Assembly: GCA_036823295.1 (NCBI GenBank)
Contig: DAISGD010000056.1
Coordinates: forward strand, 1-21,131
Length of the DNA: 21,131 nt
DNA from: UBA4742 sp002403895
Lineage (GTDB): Bacteria > Actinomycetota > Acidimicrobiia > Acidimicrobiales > Acidimicrobilacustridaceae
Direction: 5' to 3'
Shown here: one piece after another, positions 7,350 through 15,300 of the stretch
Position numbering within the stretch: the first letter of the stretch is position 1
How the letters are laid out: each line of letters opens with the position of its first letter
Translations under genes and position numbers: made by a program
The notes under the pieces: generated by a model
Seen by the model: the letters and a program-made list of their open reading frames with translations, nothing else
Databases searched by the model: none
Told to the model about the DNA's origin: nothing

Positions 7350-8108
7350 ATGGCAGAGCGCACTTCGTACGTCCCGGGCACGCCGTCATGGGTGGATCTG
7401 GGCAGCCCCGACACGGCGGCAGCCGCCGAGTTCTACGGCGGCTTGCTCGGCTGGACGGCCCAGATCGACCCGCGGCCGGAGGCCGGCGGGTACGGCATGT
7501 TCACCCTGCGGGGGAAGAACGTCGCCGGGCTCGGCCCGCAGCAGAACCCCGACATGCCGCCGTTCTGGACGGTGTACGTCAGCGTCGCCGATGCCGACGA
7601 GACGCTGGCCCGGATGAGCGAGGCTGGCGGCACCGTCGTCGCCGGCCCCATGGACGTCTTCGAGGCTGGCCGCATGGCGGTCGTGCAGGACCCGGTGGGC
7701 AGTTTCATCTCCATCTGGCAGTCCAACCAGCACATCGGGGCCCAACTGGTGAACGAGCCGGGCACGTTCGGCTGGAACGAGCTGGCCACTCCCGACCTGG
7801 AGGCATCGCGCGCCTTCTACACGGCGGCGTTCGGGTGGGGGCGGCTGGACGCGAGCAGCGAGGGTGCTGACCTGTACGGCATCGGCGGCGTCATCATGTG
7901 CGGTGCCCACATCGCCGGGGAGGGTGAGCTCCCGGCGTGGTCGGTGTGGTTCACCGTCGATGACGCAGATGCGGTCGCCGCCAAGGTGGTCGAGTTGGGA
8001 GGTGCCGTGCTGGCCCCGCCCAGCGACATGAGTTTCGGGCGTGGTTGTGTCGTGGCCGATCCCCATGGGGCGTCCTTCGGCATCGCCCAGGTCAACGAAC
8101 CGGCCTGA
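7350..8108 (+). CDS. Two-domain VOC (glyoxalase/bleomycin-resistance/dioxygenase fold) protein, CFP30B-like
   Basis: The 252-residue protein consists of two tandem VOC modules. The first spans about 1-125 (PSWVDLGSPDTAAAAEFY, then WTVYVSVADADETLARMSEAGG, ending VQDPVGSFISIWQ). The second spans about 130-252 (WNELATPDLEASRAFYTAAFGW, ending VADPHGASFGIAQ). This arrangement resembles the mycobacterial secreted antigen CFP30B/Rv0577 group, proposed to bind or detoxify small electrophiles; the substrate is unknown. The ATG at 7350-7352 is preceded by GGAGGG, whereas a longer in-frame reading from 7257 has no ribosome-binding site and an unconserved leader, so I chose the internal start. I do not see a complete His/Glu metal-ligand set in either module. 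Confidence 0.88.
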   Translation: MAERTSYVPGTPSWVDLGSPDTAAAAEFYGGLLGWTAQIDPRPEAGGYGMFTLRGKNVAGLGPQQNPDMPPFWTVYVSVADADETLARMSEAGGTVVAGPMDVFEAGRMAVVQDPVGSFISIWQSNQHIGAQLVNEPGTFGWNELATPDLEASRAFYTAAFGWGRLDASSEGADLYGIGGVIMCGAHIAGEGELPAWSVWFTVDDADAVAAKVVELGGAVLAPPSDMSFGRGCVVADPHGASFGIAQVNEPA

Positions 8109-8138
8109 TCGACCTCTCCGTCCCCCTCGTCAGCATCG

Positions 8139-8159
8139 GGCGGATACGCAGGATCCGCC
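8139..8159 (+). terminator. Short stem-loop after the VOC gene
   Basis: GGCGGAT (8139-8145) and ATCCGCC (8153-8159) form a perfect 7-bp stem with a 7-base loop, 30 bases after the VOC stop. No U-tract follows, so termination is plausible but not demonstrated. Confidence 0.45.
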
Positions 8160-8265
8160 AGATCGCGCCAGGTTTGTTGGCGTCAGGGGTCACCGTCCTG
8201 GCAGACTTTCCGATAGGAGCGGGTGGGGGAGTGGTTCCTGCTGTCCCGACGCCGAGGAGGCGACC

Positions 8266-9237
8266 ATGGCCCGACCCGTCTGGAGCGGAGCGATCAGCTT
8301 CGGTCTGGTACAGATCCCGGTGAAGCTGTACCCGGCCGTCAGCTCGAAGACCGTCGCGTTCCACCAGCTCGACTCGAAGACGAAGAGCCGCATCAAGCAG
8401 CTCCGGGTCTCGGCCGAGACGGGCGAAGAGGTCCCCTACGCCCAGATCGTGAAGGGCTACGAGCTGTCGTCGGGCGAGTACGTGGAGGTGACCGAGGAGG
8501 AGCTGTCGGGCCTCGACCCGAAGGCAGCCAAGACTATCGATCTCGACGAATTCGTGGACCTGGTCGACATCGACCCGATCTTCTTCGACCGGGCCTACTA
8601 CCTCGCCCCCGACAAGGCACCCAAGCCCTATGCGCTGCTGGTGCAGGCCATGGAGGAGTCGGGCAAGGTCGGCATCGCCCATTTCGTGATGCGCACCAAG
8701 CAATACCTGGCCGCCATCCGAGCCCATGACGGGGTGCTGGTGCTGTCCACCATGGTCTATGCCGACGAGGTCAACGACCCCACGCAGATCGCCGACATCG
8801 ATGACGCCATCTCGGTCGAGGTCTCGGACAAGGAGCTGACCATGGCGCGCCAGCTCGTCGACTCGCTCAGCGCCGAGTTCGATCCCGCCAGGTTCCGCGA
8901 CACCTACCGTGAGGCAGTGGTCGGCCTCATTGAGGCCAAGGCGGCCGGCGACGAGATCATCGCTCCCAAGGTCGAAGAGGAACAGGCAGTGGTGGTCGAT
9001 CTCATGGCCGCCCTGGAAGCGTCGGTGAGCGCGGCCAAGGAGGCCCGCAAGCGCCACCCCACCGGACGGGAGGAGGCCGCGGGGTCGGGGGACACCGAGC
9101 CGACGGCCGAGGTGAAGAAGGCCCCGGCCAAGAAGGCGACCACCTCGAGGTCGACGAGGGCGAAGAAGTCGCCGGCCAAGAAGACCGCAGCCAAGAAGGC
9201 GCCGGCCCGGGCCGAGCGGGTCAAGAAGTCGGCCTGA
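8266..9237 (+). CDS. ku: Ku, DNA-end-binding protein of bacterial non-homologous end joining
   Basis: MARPVWSGAISFGLVQIPVKLY is the hallmark start of bacterial Ku, followed by the Ku core to about residue 255 (including SSGEYVEVTEEEL and SGKVGIAHFVMRTKQYLA). Ku homodimers thread onto double-strand breaks and recruit the ligase/polymerase LigD. The 323-residue length exceeds a minimal Ku because of a C-terminal tail of about 60 residues rich in Lys-Ala-Pro (KKAPAKKATTSRS, KKTAAKKAPARAERVKK). Similar tails in other actinobacterial Ku proteins bind and bridge DNA. The ATG at 8266 follows a strong GAGGAGG site. The LigD-type polymerase gene begins 14 bp after the Ku stop, so the two are co-transcribed. 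Confidence 0.96.
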   Translation: MARPVWSGAISFGLVQIPVKLYPAVSSKTVAFHQLDSKTKSRIKQLRVSAETGEEVPYAQIVKGYELSSGEYVEVTEEELSGLDPKAAKTIDLDEFVDLVDIDPIFFDRAYYLAPDKAPKPYALLVQAMEESGKVGIAHFVMRTKQYLAAIRAHDGVLVLSTMVYADEVNDPTQIADIDDAISVEVSDKELTMARQLVDSLSAEFDPARFRDTYREAVVGLIEAKAAGDEIIAPKVEEEQAVVVDLMAALEASVSAAKEARKRHPTGREEAAGSGDTEPTAEVKKAPAKKATTSRSTRAKKSPAKKTAAKKAPARAERVKKSA

Positions 9238-9251
9238 GGGCGCACGGATCG

Positions 9252-10163
9252 ATGGCCCCCCTGTCGGCCCGTTCGACCGTCGACGTCGAAGGCCGCCAGC
9301 TCTCTGTCTCCAACCTCGACAAGGTGCTCTACCCCGAGACGGGGTTCACCAAGGGTGACGTGATCGACTACTACCGGGCCGTGGCGCCCACGATGCTGGC
9401 CCATCTGGCCGGTCGCTGCGTAACGTTCCGCCGATTCCCCAACGGGGTCGACGGCACGTCGTTCTTCGAGAAGCGGTGCCCATCGCACCGGCCCGACTGG
9501 GTAGACGTCGCGCCCGGGCCCGGCGACTCCGGAGGCGCCATCGACTACTGCGTGCTGGACGACACCCCGGCGCTGATGTGGGCGGCCAATCTGGCGGCGC
9601 TCGAGCTGCACACCCCCATGGCTCGGTCGGCCGACATCGAATCGCCCACCATGGTGGTGTTCGATCTGGACCCGGGCCCGCCGGCCTCGATGACCGAATG
9701 CGCCGAGGTGGCGATGGGCATCCACGACGCGCTGGCCGGCTTGGAGCTCGAAGTGGTGGCCAAGACCTCGGGCTCGAAGGGGCTGCAGCTCTACCTCCCC
9801 CTCAACACGACGACCACCCACGATCACGCATCAGAGTTCGCCCTGGCCCTGGCGCAGCTGATGGAGAAGCACCATCGTCAGTTGGTGGTGTCCAACATGA
9901 AGAAGGAGCTGCGCAAGGGCAAGGTCCTCATCGACTGGAGCCAGAACTCGCGGCACAAGACGACGATCTGCGCCTACTCGTTGCGAGCCCGGCCCACGCC
10001 GACGGTCTCTACGCCGGTGACGTGGGACGAGGTCGAGGCCGCCAGCGGAGGAGCACCGCTCTCGTTCACCGCTCCGGAGGTGCTGGCCCGCATCGAAACC
10101 CACGGGGACCTGTTCGCCCCCGCTGCCACCCTCGAACAGCGCCTCCCGGGCCCCAAGGGCTGA
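9252..10163 (+). CDS. Stand-alone LigD-type primase-polymerase (NHEJ polymerase domain)
   Basis: The 303-residue protein is an AEP-superfamily polymerase matching the POL domain of LigD. FDLDPG supplies the two metal-binding aspartates (138 and 140), and KVLIDWSQN supplies the third (Asp228), almost identical in numbering to the mycobacterial PolDom. KTSGSKGLQLYLPL is the nucleotide-binding segment, and the N-terminal LSNLDKVLYP-type block (SVSNLDKVLYPETGF) is also typical. It fills gaps at broken ends with dNTPs or rNTPs after Ku loads. No ligase or phosphoesterase domain is attached, so a separate ATP-dependent ligase must act elsewhere in the genome. It starts 14 bp after ku and ends 27 bp before a large inverted repeat. 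Confidence 0.95.
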   Translation: MAPLSARSTVDVEGRQLSVSNLDKVLYPETGFTKGDVIDYYRAVAPTMLAHLAGRCVTFRRFPNGVDGTSFFEKRCPSHRPDWVDVAPGPGDSGGAIDYCVLDDTPALMWAANLAALELHTPMARSADIESPTMVVFDLDPGPPASMTECAEVAMGIHDALAGLELEVVAKTSGSKGLQLYLPLNTTTTHDHASEFALALAQLMEKHHRQLVVSNMKKELRKGKVLIDWSQNSRHKTTICAYSLRARPTPTVSTPVTWDEVEAASGGAPLSFTAPEVLARIETHGDLFAPAATLEQRLPGPKG

Positions 10164-10190
10164 TCGGTCGGCCGGTCTGTCGGCATGCGG

Positions 10191-10241
10191 CAACGCGAGA
10201 ACTACTGACGACCGCTTCGGTGGCTGAGCGTTCTCGCGTTG
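10191..10241. terminator. Large stem-loop with a 12-bp perfect stem
   Basis: CAACGCGAGAAC (10191-10202) and GTTCTCGCGTTG (10230-10241) are perfect reverse complements around a 27-base loop, which itself can pair ACCG with CGGT. It lies between the polymerase stop and the next gene start. It could stop transcription of the NHEJ pair, although no U-tract follows on the plus strand. Confidence 0.6.
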
Positions 10242-10289
10242 GCTCTCTTCGCCGAGCTCGGGACCCGGTGACCTCCTACGCTCGGGTCG

Positions 10290-11027
10290 GTGAAGGTCCT
10301 GATGCCGCTGCCCGATCGTGACTTCGATGTCACCGAGGTGGCCGTGCCGTGGCGGCTGCTGACCGACGCCGGCCATGAGGTCGTGTTCGCCACCGAGCAC
10401 GGCGGTACTGCCCCTGAGGCCGATCCTCGATTGCTGAGCGGTGTCCTCTTCGGCCAGCTCGGGGCCGAGCCCGAACCGATCGCCTTCTACCGTCAGCTCA
10501 CCGAGGACCCGGCCTACCGGGCGCCTCTCGGCTGGCGTGACGTGGTGGCCAGCGAGTTCGGAGGACTCATCCTGGCCGGGGGTCATGCGCCCGGGATGCG
10601 CCAGTACCTGGACGGGGCCGAGCTGCGTGACCGGGTGACCGAGTTCTGGGCCCTGGACCGGCCGGTGGGGGCCATCTGTCACGGGGTGATCGTGCTGGCT
10701 CGCACCATCGACCCGGCCACCGGGTGCAGCGTGATCGCGGACCGGCGCACCACCTGCCTGCCCAAGTACATGGAACGCAGCGCGTACTACCTGACCGCCT
10801 GGCGATTGGGTCGCTACTACCGGACCTACCCGGCCTATGTGGAGGACGAGGTCAAGAGCGCGTTGCGCACGGCATCGCAGTTCGAGCGGGGTCCTCGCGA
10901 GCTCAGCCGCCGGGGTACGGCCATCGATGACGGTCCCGCATTCGTCGTCGAGGACGGTCGCTACGTCTCGGCCCGCTGGCCGGGCGATGCCTACCTCTTT
11001 GCCAAGCGCTTCGCCGCCCTCCTCTGA
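10290..11027 (+). CDS. DJ-1/PfpI-like (type 1 glutamine amidotransferase-fold) protein
   Basis: This 245-residue protein has the DJ-1/PfpI fold markers: an N-terminal MKVLMPLPDRDFDVTE strand and helix, FGGLILAGGHAPGM (about 90-103), and the nucleophile elbow VGAICHGV with Cys130 followed by His131. Family members include glyoxalase III/Hsp31-type chaperones, deglycases and putative peptidases; which applies here is not decidable. An extension of about 100 residues after the elbow (SVIADRRTTCLPKYMERSAYY and beyond) makes it longer than minimal DJ-1. It starts with GTG at 10290 with only a weak purine stretch upstream. It is the last chromosomal gene before the broken tRNA. Confidence 0.85.
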   Translation: MKVLMPLPDRDFDVTEVAVPWRLLTDAGHEVVFATEHGGTAPEADPRLLSGVLFGQLGAEPEPIAFYRQLTEDPAYRAPLGWRDVVASEFGGLILAGGHAPGMRQYLDGAELRDRVTEFWALDRPVGAICHGVIVLARTIDPATGCSVIADRRTTCLPKYMERSAYYLTAWRLGRYYRTYPAYVEDEVKSALRTASQFERGPRELSRRGTAIDDGPAFVVEDGRYVSARWPGDAYLFAKRFAALL

Positions 11028-11083
11028 GGTGCCCGGGGCGGGGATCGAACCCGCACGCCGCCGGAGCGGCCGGGGGGTTTAAG
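11028..11083 (-). tRNA. 3' half of tRNA-Leu(UAA), truncated at the anticodon loop
   Basis: Read on the minus strand from 11083 the sequence gives loop CTTAAAC with anticodon TAA (81-79). Then come five C's as the 3' anticodon stem and a type II variable arm with a 4-bp stem (GCCG/CGGC, loop CTC). A perfect T-arm GCGGG-TTCGATC-CCCGC follows at 11054-11038, then acceptor strand CCCGGGC, discriminator A and CC. The 5' anticodon stem (expected GGGGG), D-arm and 5' acceptor strand (expected GCCCGGG) are absent: bases 11084-11088 give TGCGA. The piece cannot be a functional tRNA. It matches the fragment left at one end of an element that integrated by recombination in the anticodon loop. Confidence 0.8.
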
Positions 11084-11090
11084 TCGCATC
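11077..11090. other. Probable chromosome/element junction (attachment site) in the tRNA-Leu anticodon loop
   Basis: tRNA similarity ends exactly at the anticodon loop and unrelated sequence begins to the right. Because the 3' half stays with the left chromosome arm, the 5' half and a restored tRNA should lie at the other end of the element, outside this window. I found no second copy of the tRNA 3' end in 11084-21131. Confidence 0.6.
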
Positions 11091-11447
11091 CGGACGTGTT
11101 CGGCCAGTAGCGACTCGTGTGCTCCAGTGCCCAATAGTGGGGCTGACCAGCTGCTTTTGCGAATCGGCCATCCGTGGGGTTCGGCCTCGTGATCCCCCGT
11201 CCAGGGCAATCCGTTAGCAATCCGTTAGCAGCGCGGCGCCTCTTGCCCGGTCGTTTCTGACGCCGGTTCGGACCTCGGCAGCGGGGGGAGAGGGCGTGAT
11301 CCTTCGCGTCCGCCGGGTGCTCGTGTGACCGATTCTTCAGAGAGATGTGGCGACGGGTACTGGCTTTGGGGTGGGTGTGTAAAGGGAAGGCATTCATCCC
11401 ATGCCGTCCGATCCGGGCGGCGGGGTCGACGAGCGGAGGTATCTCTC
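11084..11447. other. Gene-free left end of the integrated element
   Basis: No convincing gene is seen in these 364 bases. Readings on either strand are of low-complexity composition and lack ribosome-binding sites. The stretch holds an 11-bp tandem repeat near 11206-11230 and ends with the ribosome-binding site GGAGG (11435-11439) of the Xis-like gene. Position and content fit the regulatory end of an integrative element. Confidence 0.5.
11206..11230. repeat. Tandem 11-bp repeat (GCAATCCGTTA, two copies plus GCA)
   Basis: Two head-to-tail copies occupy 11206-11216 and 11217-11227, with three bases of a third. They lie about 120 bp from the tRNA break. Short direct repeats at this distance from a core site are typical of arm-type binding sites for tyrosine integrases or excisionases, but this assignment is inferred from position alone. 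Confidence 0.6.
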
Positions 11448-11672
11448 ATGGACGTGAACATCGACACCTTGCCGGACATGTTGCGGGTCGACGAGGCGGC
11501 TGCGGTGCTGCGGATCAGCCGCAGCCGCGCCTACGACGAGGTAGCGATCTTCCGGCGGACCGGTGGCGCGGCGGGGCTTCCGTCGATTCGGATCGGGCGT
11601 TGTCTGCGGGTGCCGAAGCGTGCGCTGCTCGCGTGGATCGACGCGCAGCTCGGCGGCGCGAATGTCGCCTGA
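11448..11672 (+). CDS. Small helix-turn-helix protein, excisionase (Xis/MerR-like HTH_17) type
   Basis: The 74-residue protein has LRVDEAAAVLRISRSRAYDEVA (12-33) as a helix-turn-helix. A short wing with LPSIRIGRCLRVPKRALLAWIDAQL follows, the standard layout of DNA-binding excisionase-family proteins. Such proteins steer integrase toward excision or act as plasmid/phage regulators. The ATG at 11448-11450 is eight bases after GGAGG; an in-frame upstream extension to 11325 has no support. The stop overlaps the next gene by 11 bp, so the two are coupled. Position beside the tRNA break supports an excision or regulatory role for the integrated element. Confidence 0.85.
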   Translation: MDVNIDTLPDMLRVDEAAAVLRISRSRAYDEVAIFRRTGGAAGLPSIRIGRCLRVPKRALLAWIDAQLGGANVA

Positions 11673-12117
11673 GGGCCGGCGCCTCATTGTTGATCTGGAT
11701 GTCGCGTCCTCGGTTCGGGCTGAGGTCGGGCCGGCGGCGTGGGTCGTGCTGGAGGTGCTCGCCGGTCGCTCGTCGTTGTCGGGTCCGGTCGTCGAAATCG
11801 AGGCCGGCACCCGCGAGCTCGGCGCCTCGCTCGGGCTGTCGAAGGACACCGTGGCTCGCTCGCTCCGAGCGCTCATCGGTGCTGGAGTTGTCACCCGGTC
11901 GGATGGTCGCTGCGGTCGGACCGGCCAGTTCACGCCGTCGATGTACGTCCTCGACATCGCCGCGGCCGGGCTGACGATCGAACCCGGACGCCATGAGGAG
12001 CATCGACCGGGTCCGCGTCGCATCGATCGGGACATGGCCACCAGCGACACGGCTGTGTCGTCTCCAGCGGCTCGGAGCTCCGAATCCTCGATGACGCAGC
12101 TCAGCTTGCTCGCCTGA
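11662..12117 (+). CDS. Winged-helix DNA-binding protein of the mobile element (unknown role)
   Basis: I chose the ATG at 11662-11664, overlapping the 3' end of the Xis-like gene by 11 bp; this gives 151 residues. Residues 50-98 (TRELGASLGLSKDTVARSLRALIGAGVVTRSDG) form a clear winged helix-turn-helix of MarR/GntR-like geometry, followed by a wing and a TPSMYVLDI strand. The C-terminal 45 residues are polar, rich in Arg, Ser and Ala, probably disordered, and end in the hydrophobic LSLLA. It could regulate conjugation genes or help initiate replication. Coupling with the Xis-like gene and position before the relaxase favour a regulator. Confidence 0.7.
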   Translation: MSPEGRRLIVDLDVASSVRAEVGPAAWVVLEVLAGRSSLSGPVVEIEAGTRELGASLGLSKDTVARSLRALIGAGVVTRSDGRCGRTGQFTPSMYVLDIAAAGLTIEPGRHEEHRPGPRRIDRDMATSDTAVSSPAARSSESSMTQLSLLA

Positions 12118-12377
12118 CGCGTTCGGGGGCGTTCCTGTCCTCACCGGGCGCGCGCTTTCCACCGACTCGCACAAGCCCGCCTTCGCCACTCCTGAACCGG
12201 CCCGCTATCCACTAGCGCCTCCCCCCACTCCCTTCCCCGTCTCGACCTCCACCTTCTTCCCATCCAAAAGTCGCGCCACGAACTTGCATCCCGATGCGAG
12301 GGACCGGCCGTCTCCAAGTCGGACCTACCGGACACGGCGCTAAGCGCCACGGTCGGGTCGTAGGAAAGGCGCACCTC
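12118..12377. other. Intergenic region before the relaxase: candidate oriT or control region
   Basis: No gene is seen in this 260-bp gap. It holds a pyrimidine-rich run on the plus strand (about 12212-12262) and an inverted repeat GGCGCT-A-AGCGCC (12336-12348), 29 bases before the relaxase start. MobF relaxases usually nick a site close to their own gene, so oriT could lie here, but no nic sequence is recognisable by eye. Confidence 0.35.
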
Positions 12378-15300
12378 GTGCTCAGTCTCGGCAAGGTCAG
12401 GCTCAGCGGTGAGAGCTACTACCTCAATGCGGTCGCCGACGGGATCGATGAGTACTACCGCGGTGTCGGCGAAGCCCCCGGCCGATGGGCCGGCACCGCG
12501 GCGGAGCCGCTCGGCCTCGTGCTCGGCGGTGAGGTCGCTGCGGATGACCTCCACGCCGTGTGGGCTGGCCTCGACCCGGCAACCGGCGAGAAGTTGAGTC
12601 GGTTCGCCGGTCGGGAGATCGCCGGGTGGGACCTCACGTTTCGGGCCCCGAAGTCCGTGTCGCTGCTCGCCGGTCTCGGTGATCCCGACACGGCAAGGGT
12701 CATGAAGGAGGCGCATGATGCGTCGGTCGACGCCGCGTTCGCGTATGTCGAGCATGTGGCGGCGAGGTCGCGCACCGGGAAGAATGGCGTGAACCAGATC
12801 GAAGTGAACGGGCTTGTTGCGGCCGGGTTCCGGCATCGCACGAGTCGGGCCGGTGATCCGCACCTCCACACCCACATGTTGGTGGCCAACATGGCCGAGT
12901 GCACCGATGGCAAGTGGCGCACCCTTGACGGCCGTTTGCTGCTTCTGCACTCGAAGACGGCCGGGTGCCTGTATGAGGCGCACCTGCGTCATGAGCTGAC
13001 CTGCCGCCTCGGCGTCGAATGGGGCCCGGTGAACAACGGGATCGCTGACATCGTCGGGATCGACCAAGCGGTCCGTGATCATTTCTCCGATCGTCGCAAG
13101 GAGATCCAGGAGCACCTCGACGAGGTCGGCTTCCGTTCGGCCCGCGCCGCGCAACTCGCCACCCTCGCGACCCGCCAAGCCAAAGACATGTCGCTGGACG
13201 ACCGGTCAATGCTCGAGGTGTGGCGAGCGAAGGCTGCCGCCATCGGCTTCGATCCAGCCTCGCTCAGCGAAGTGTTGGACCGCGTGCCCCGCTCCGCCCC
13301 GGAGGTGGACCGTGACCAGCTCCATCGGGATCTGTTGGGCGAGGAAGGCTTGACGAGGCGGGCGTCGTCATTCGACCGCCGTGACCTACTTCGGGCCATC
13401 GTCGAGCGGCTCCCCGCGGGGGCGACCGTGGCCGACGTCGAGGACATGGCCGACGCCTTGGTCGACCGTCGCCAGGTCGTCCGCTTGGTCGACACTGCCG
13501 GGCCCGGCCTGTTGTCATCGAACGTGATCCGCCGGACGGACGGCACGATCGTCGCGGCGGGTATCAAAGAGCCCCGCTGGTCGACCGCCGAGCTCATCAG
13601 CATCGAACGCCACGTCGTGGGTCGCTCCGTCGCCCGTGCCGATCAAGGGATCTGCGTGGTCGACGGGGCGACTCTGGCCGGCGTGATGGCCCGCCGGCCG
13701 ACGTTGACCGCCGAGCAGGCCGACCTGGTCGCCCAGCTCACCCGCAGCGGGAACGGCATCGACGTCGTGTGCGCGGCGGCGGGGACGGGCAAGACCTACA
13801 CCCTCGACGCCGCCCGCGAGGCCTGGCAAACGACCGGCCACCAGGTGATCGGCGCCGCGTTGGCCGGTATCGCCGCCCAAGAGCTTCAATCCACCGCCGC
13901 CATTCCGTCGTCGACGCTGGCAATGCTGCAGATCGACCTCGACGCCGGCCGGGTCCGCCTCGATGACCGTACCGTCGTCGTGATCGACGAAGCGGGGATG
14001 GCCGGCACCCGCAGCCTCGCCCCGATCCTCGATGCCGCGGATCAGGCCGGCGCCAAAGTCGTGCTCGTGGGTGATCCTCATCAGCTGCCCGAGATCGACG
14101 CCGGAGGCGTGCTCGTCGGTCTCGCCAAGCGACTCGATCCGATCGAACTGACCGAGAACCGCCGCCAGCACGCCCAATGGGAACGTGAAGCGCTCGCCGA
14201 GCTAAGAGCCGGCGATGTCGACGCCGCATTCGCCGCGTATGCCGACAAGGGTCGGGTCGTCACTGCCACCACGGCGATCGAGGTCCGCCAGATGATGGTG
14301 GCCGACTGGTGGTCCTACCGGCTGGCCGGCGACAGCGTCGCCATGGTCGCGTTCCGCCGGTCCGACGTCGATGACCTCAACGGCCGGGCCCGCGCCTACC
14401 TCACACGCGCCGGGGAGGTGGCCGGCCCCGAGCTGGTAGTGGACGAGCGTCCCTACCAGGCTGGAGACCAGATCATCTGCCTGAAGAACAACCGGCGCCT
14501 CGGGGTCTGCAACGGCACCCGCGCCACGCTCGAAGCCGTCGACCCCGACAAGAGAACCGTCACCATTCAGACCAACGACCGGCGGATCGTGCTGCCGGCC
14601 ACCTACGTCGACGCCGGCCACCTCGCCCACGGCTACGCCACCACCATCCACAAGACCCAAGGAGCGACCGTCGACCGTGGGCTCCTGCTCGGCACCGACG
14701 AACTGTTCCGCGAACGCGGCTATGTCGCCATGAGCCGCGGCCGGGCGTCGAACCACCTCTACCTGGTCGGTGCCGCCGAGGTCGACGACTCCACTGGCCA
14801 CGGCCCACCACCGCTACCCGGTGATCCCCTGGAGGCGGTCCAACTTGCCCTCCACCACCGCACTGACCAGCGACTCGCCATCGACACCGGCGAACCCCTC
14901 GCCTTCTGGGACATCGAAGACCTCGTCGCCGAGAGGCACCGGCTCACCAGCATCCTCGCCGCCTGCCCGCCCGACCGCACCCACGACATCGCCGCCCTTG
15001 TAGCCCGACATGAACGACTCGCTGAACCGATCGAGCCGCTTGTCGCTCGGTACAACGAACTCGCCGACCGCCGCCTGCGCGGACCCGGAACCCGCGGCGA
15101 GCTGCGCGACCTCCGAGAACGGATCGGGGGGCTATCGAGTGCGGTCGATCGGATCGCCACCGAACTTCATGACGCCCAGGCGACGACCGCCGCTCGGGAC
15201 CGATTCCAGGTCGACCACGCCGCAGACGAGGGCCTCCTCGACGCGGTCAACCGCGAGCTCGACCGCCAAGTCAGCTACCGGGTCGCCCGACGCATGGCCG

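Noticed and set aside
9252..10163. A full LigD with ligase activity
   Set aside because: Only the polymerase domain is present. No ligase KxDG motif or phosphoesterase histidines appear, and the next gene is a DJ-1/PfpI-like protein.
11028..11130. A complete tRNA gene
   Set aside because: The 3' half is convincing, but no D-arm, 5' anticodon stem or 5' acceptor strand can be found in the next 100 bases, so it is called a fragment.
10903..11397. A 164-residue minus-strand frame over the tRNA fragment
   Set aside because: It runs through the tRNA remnant and the end of the PfpI-like gene, has low-complexity Arg/Pro/His composition and shows no family motifs.
12141..13178. A 345-residue minus-strand frame opposite the relaxase
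   Set aside because: It is an antisense shadow of the MobF gene, whose catalytic motifs are all in the plus frame.
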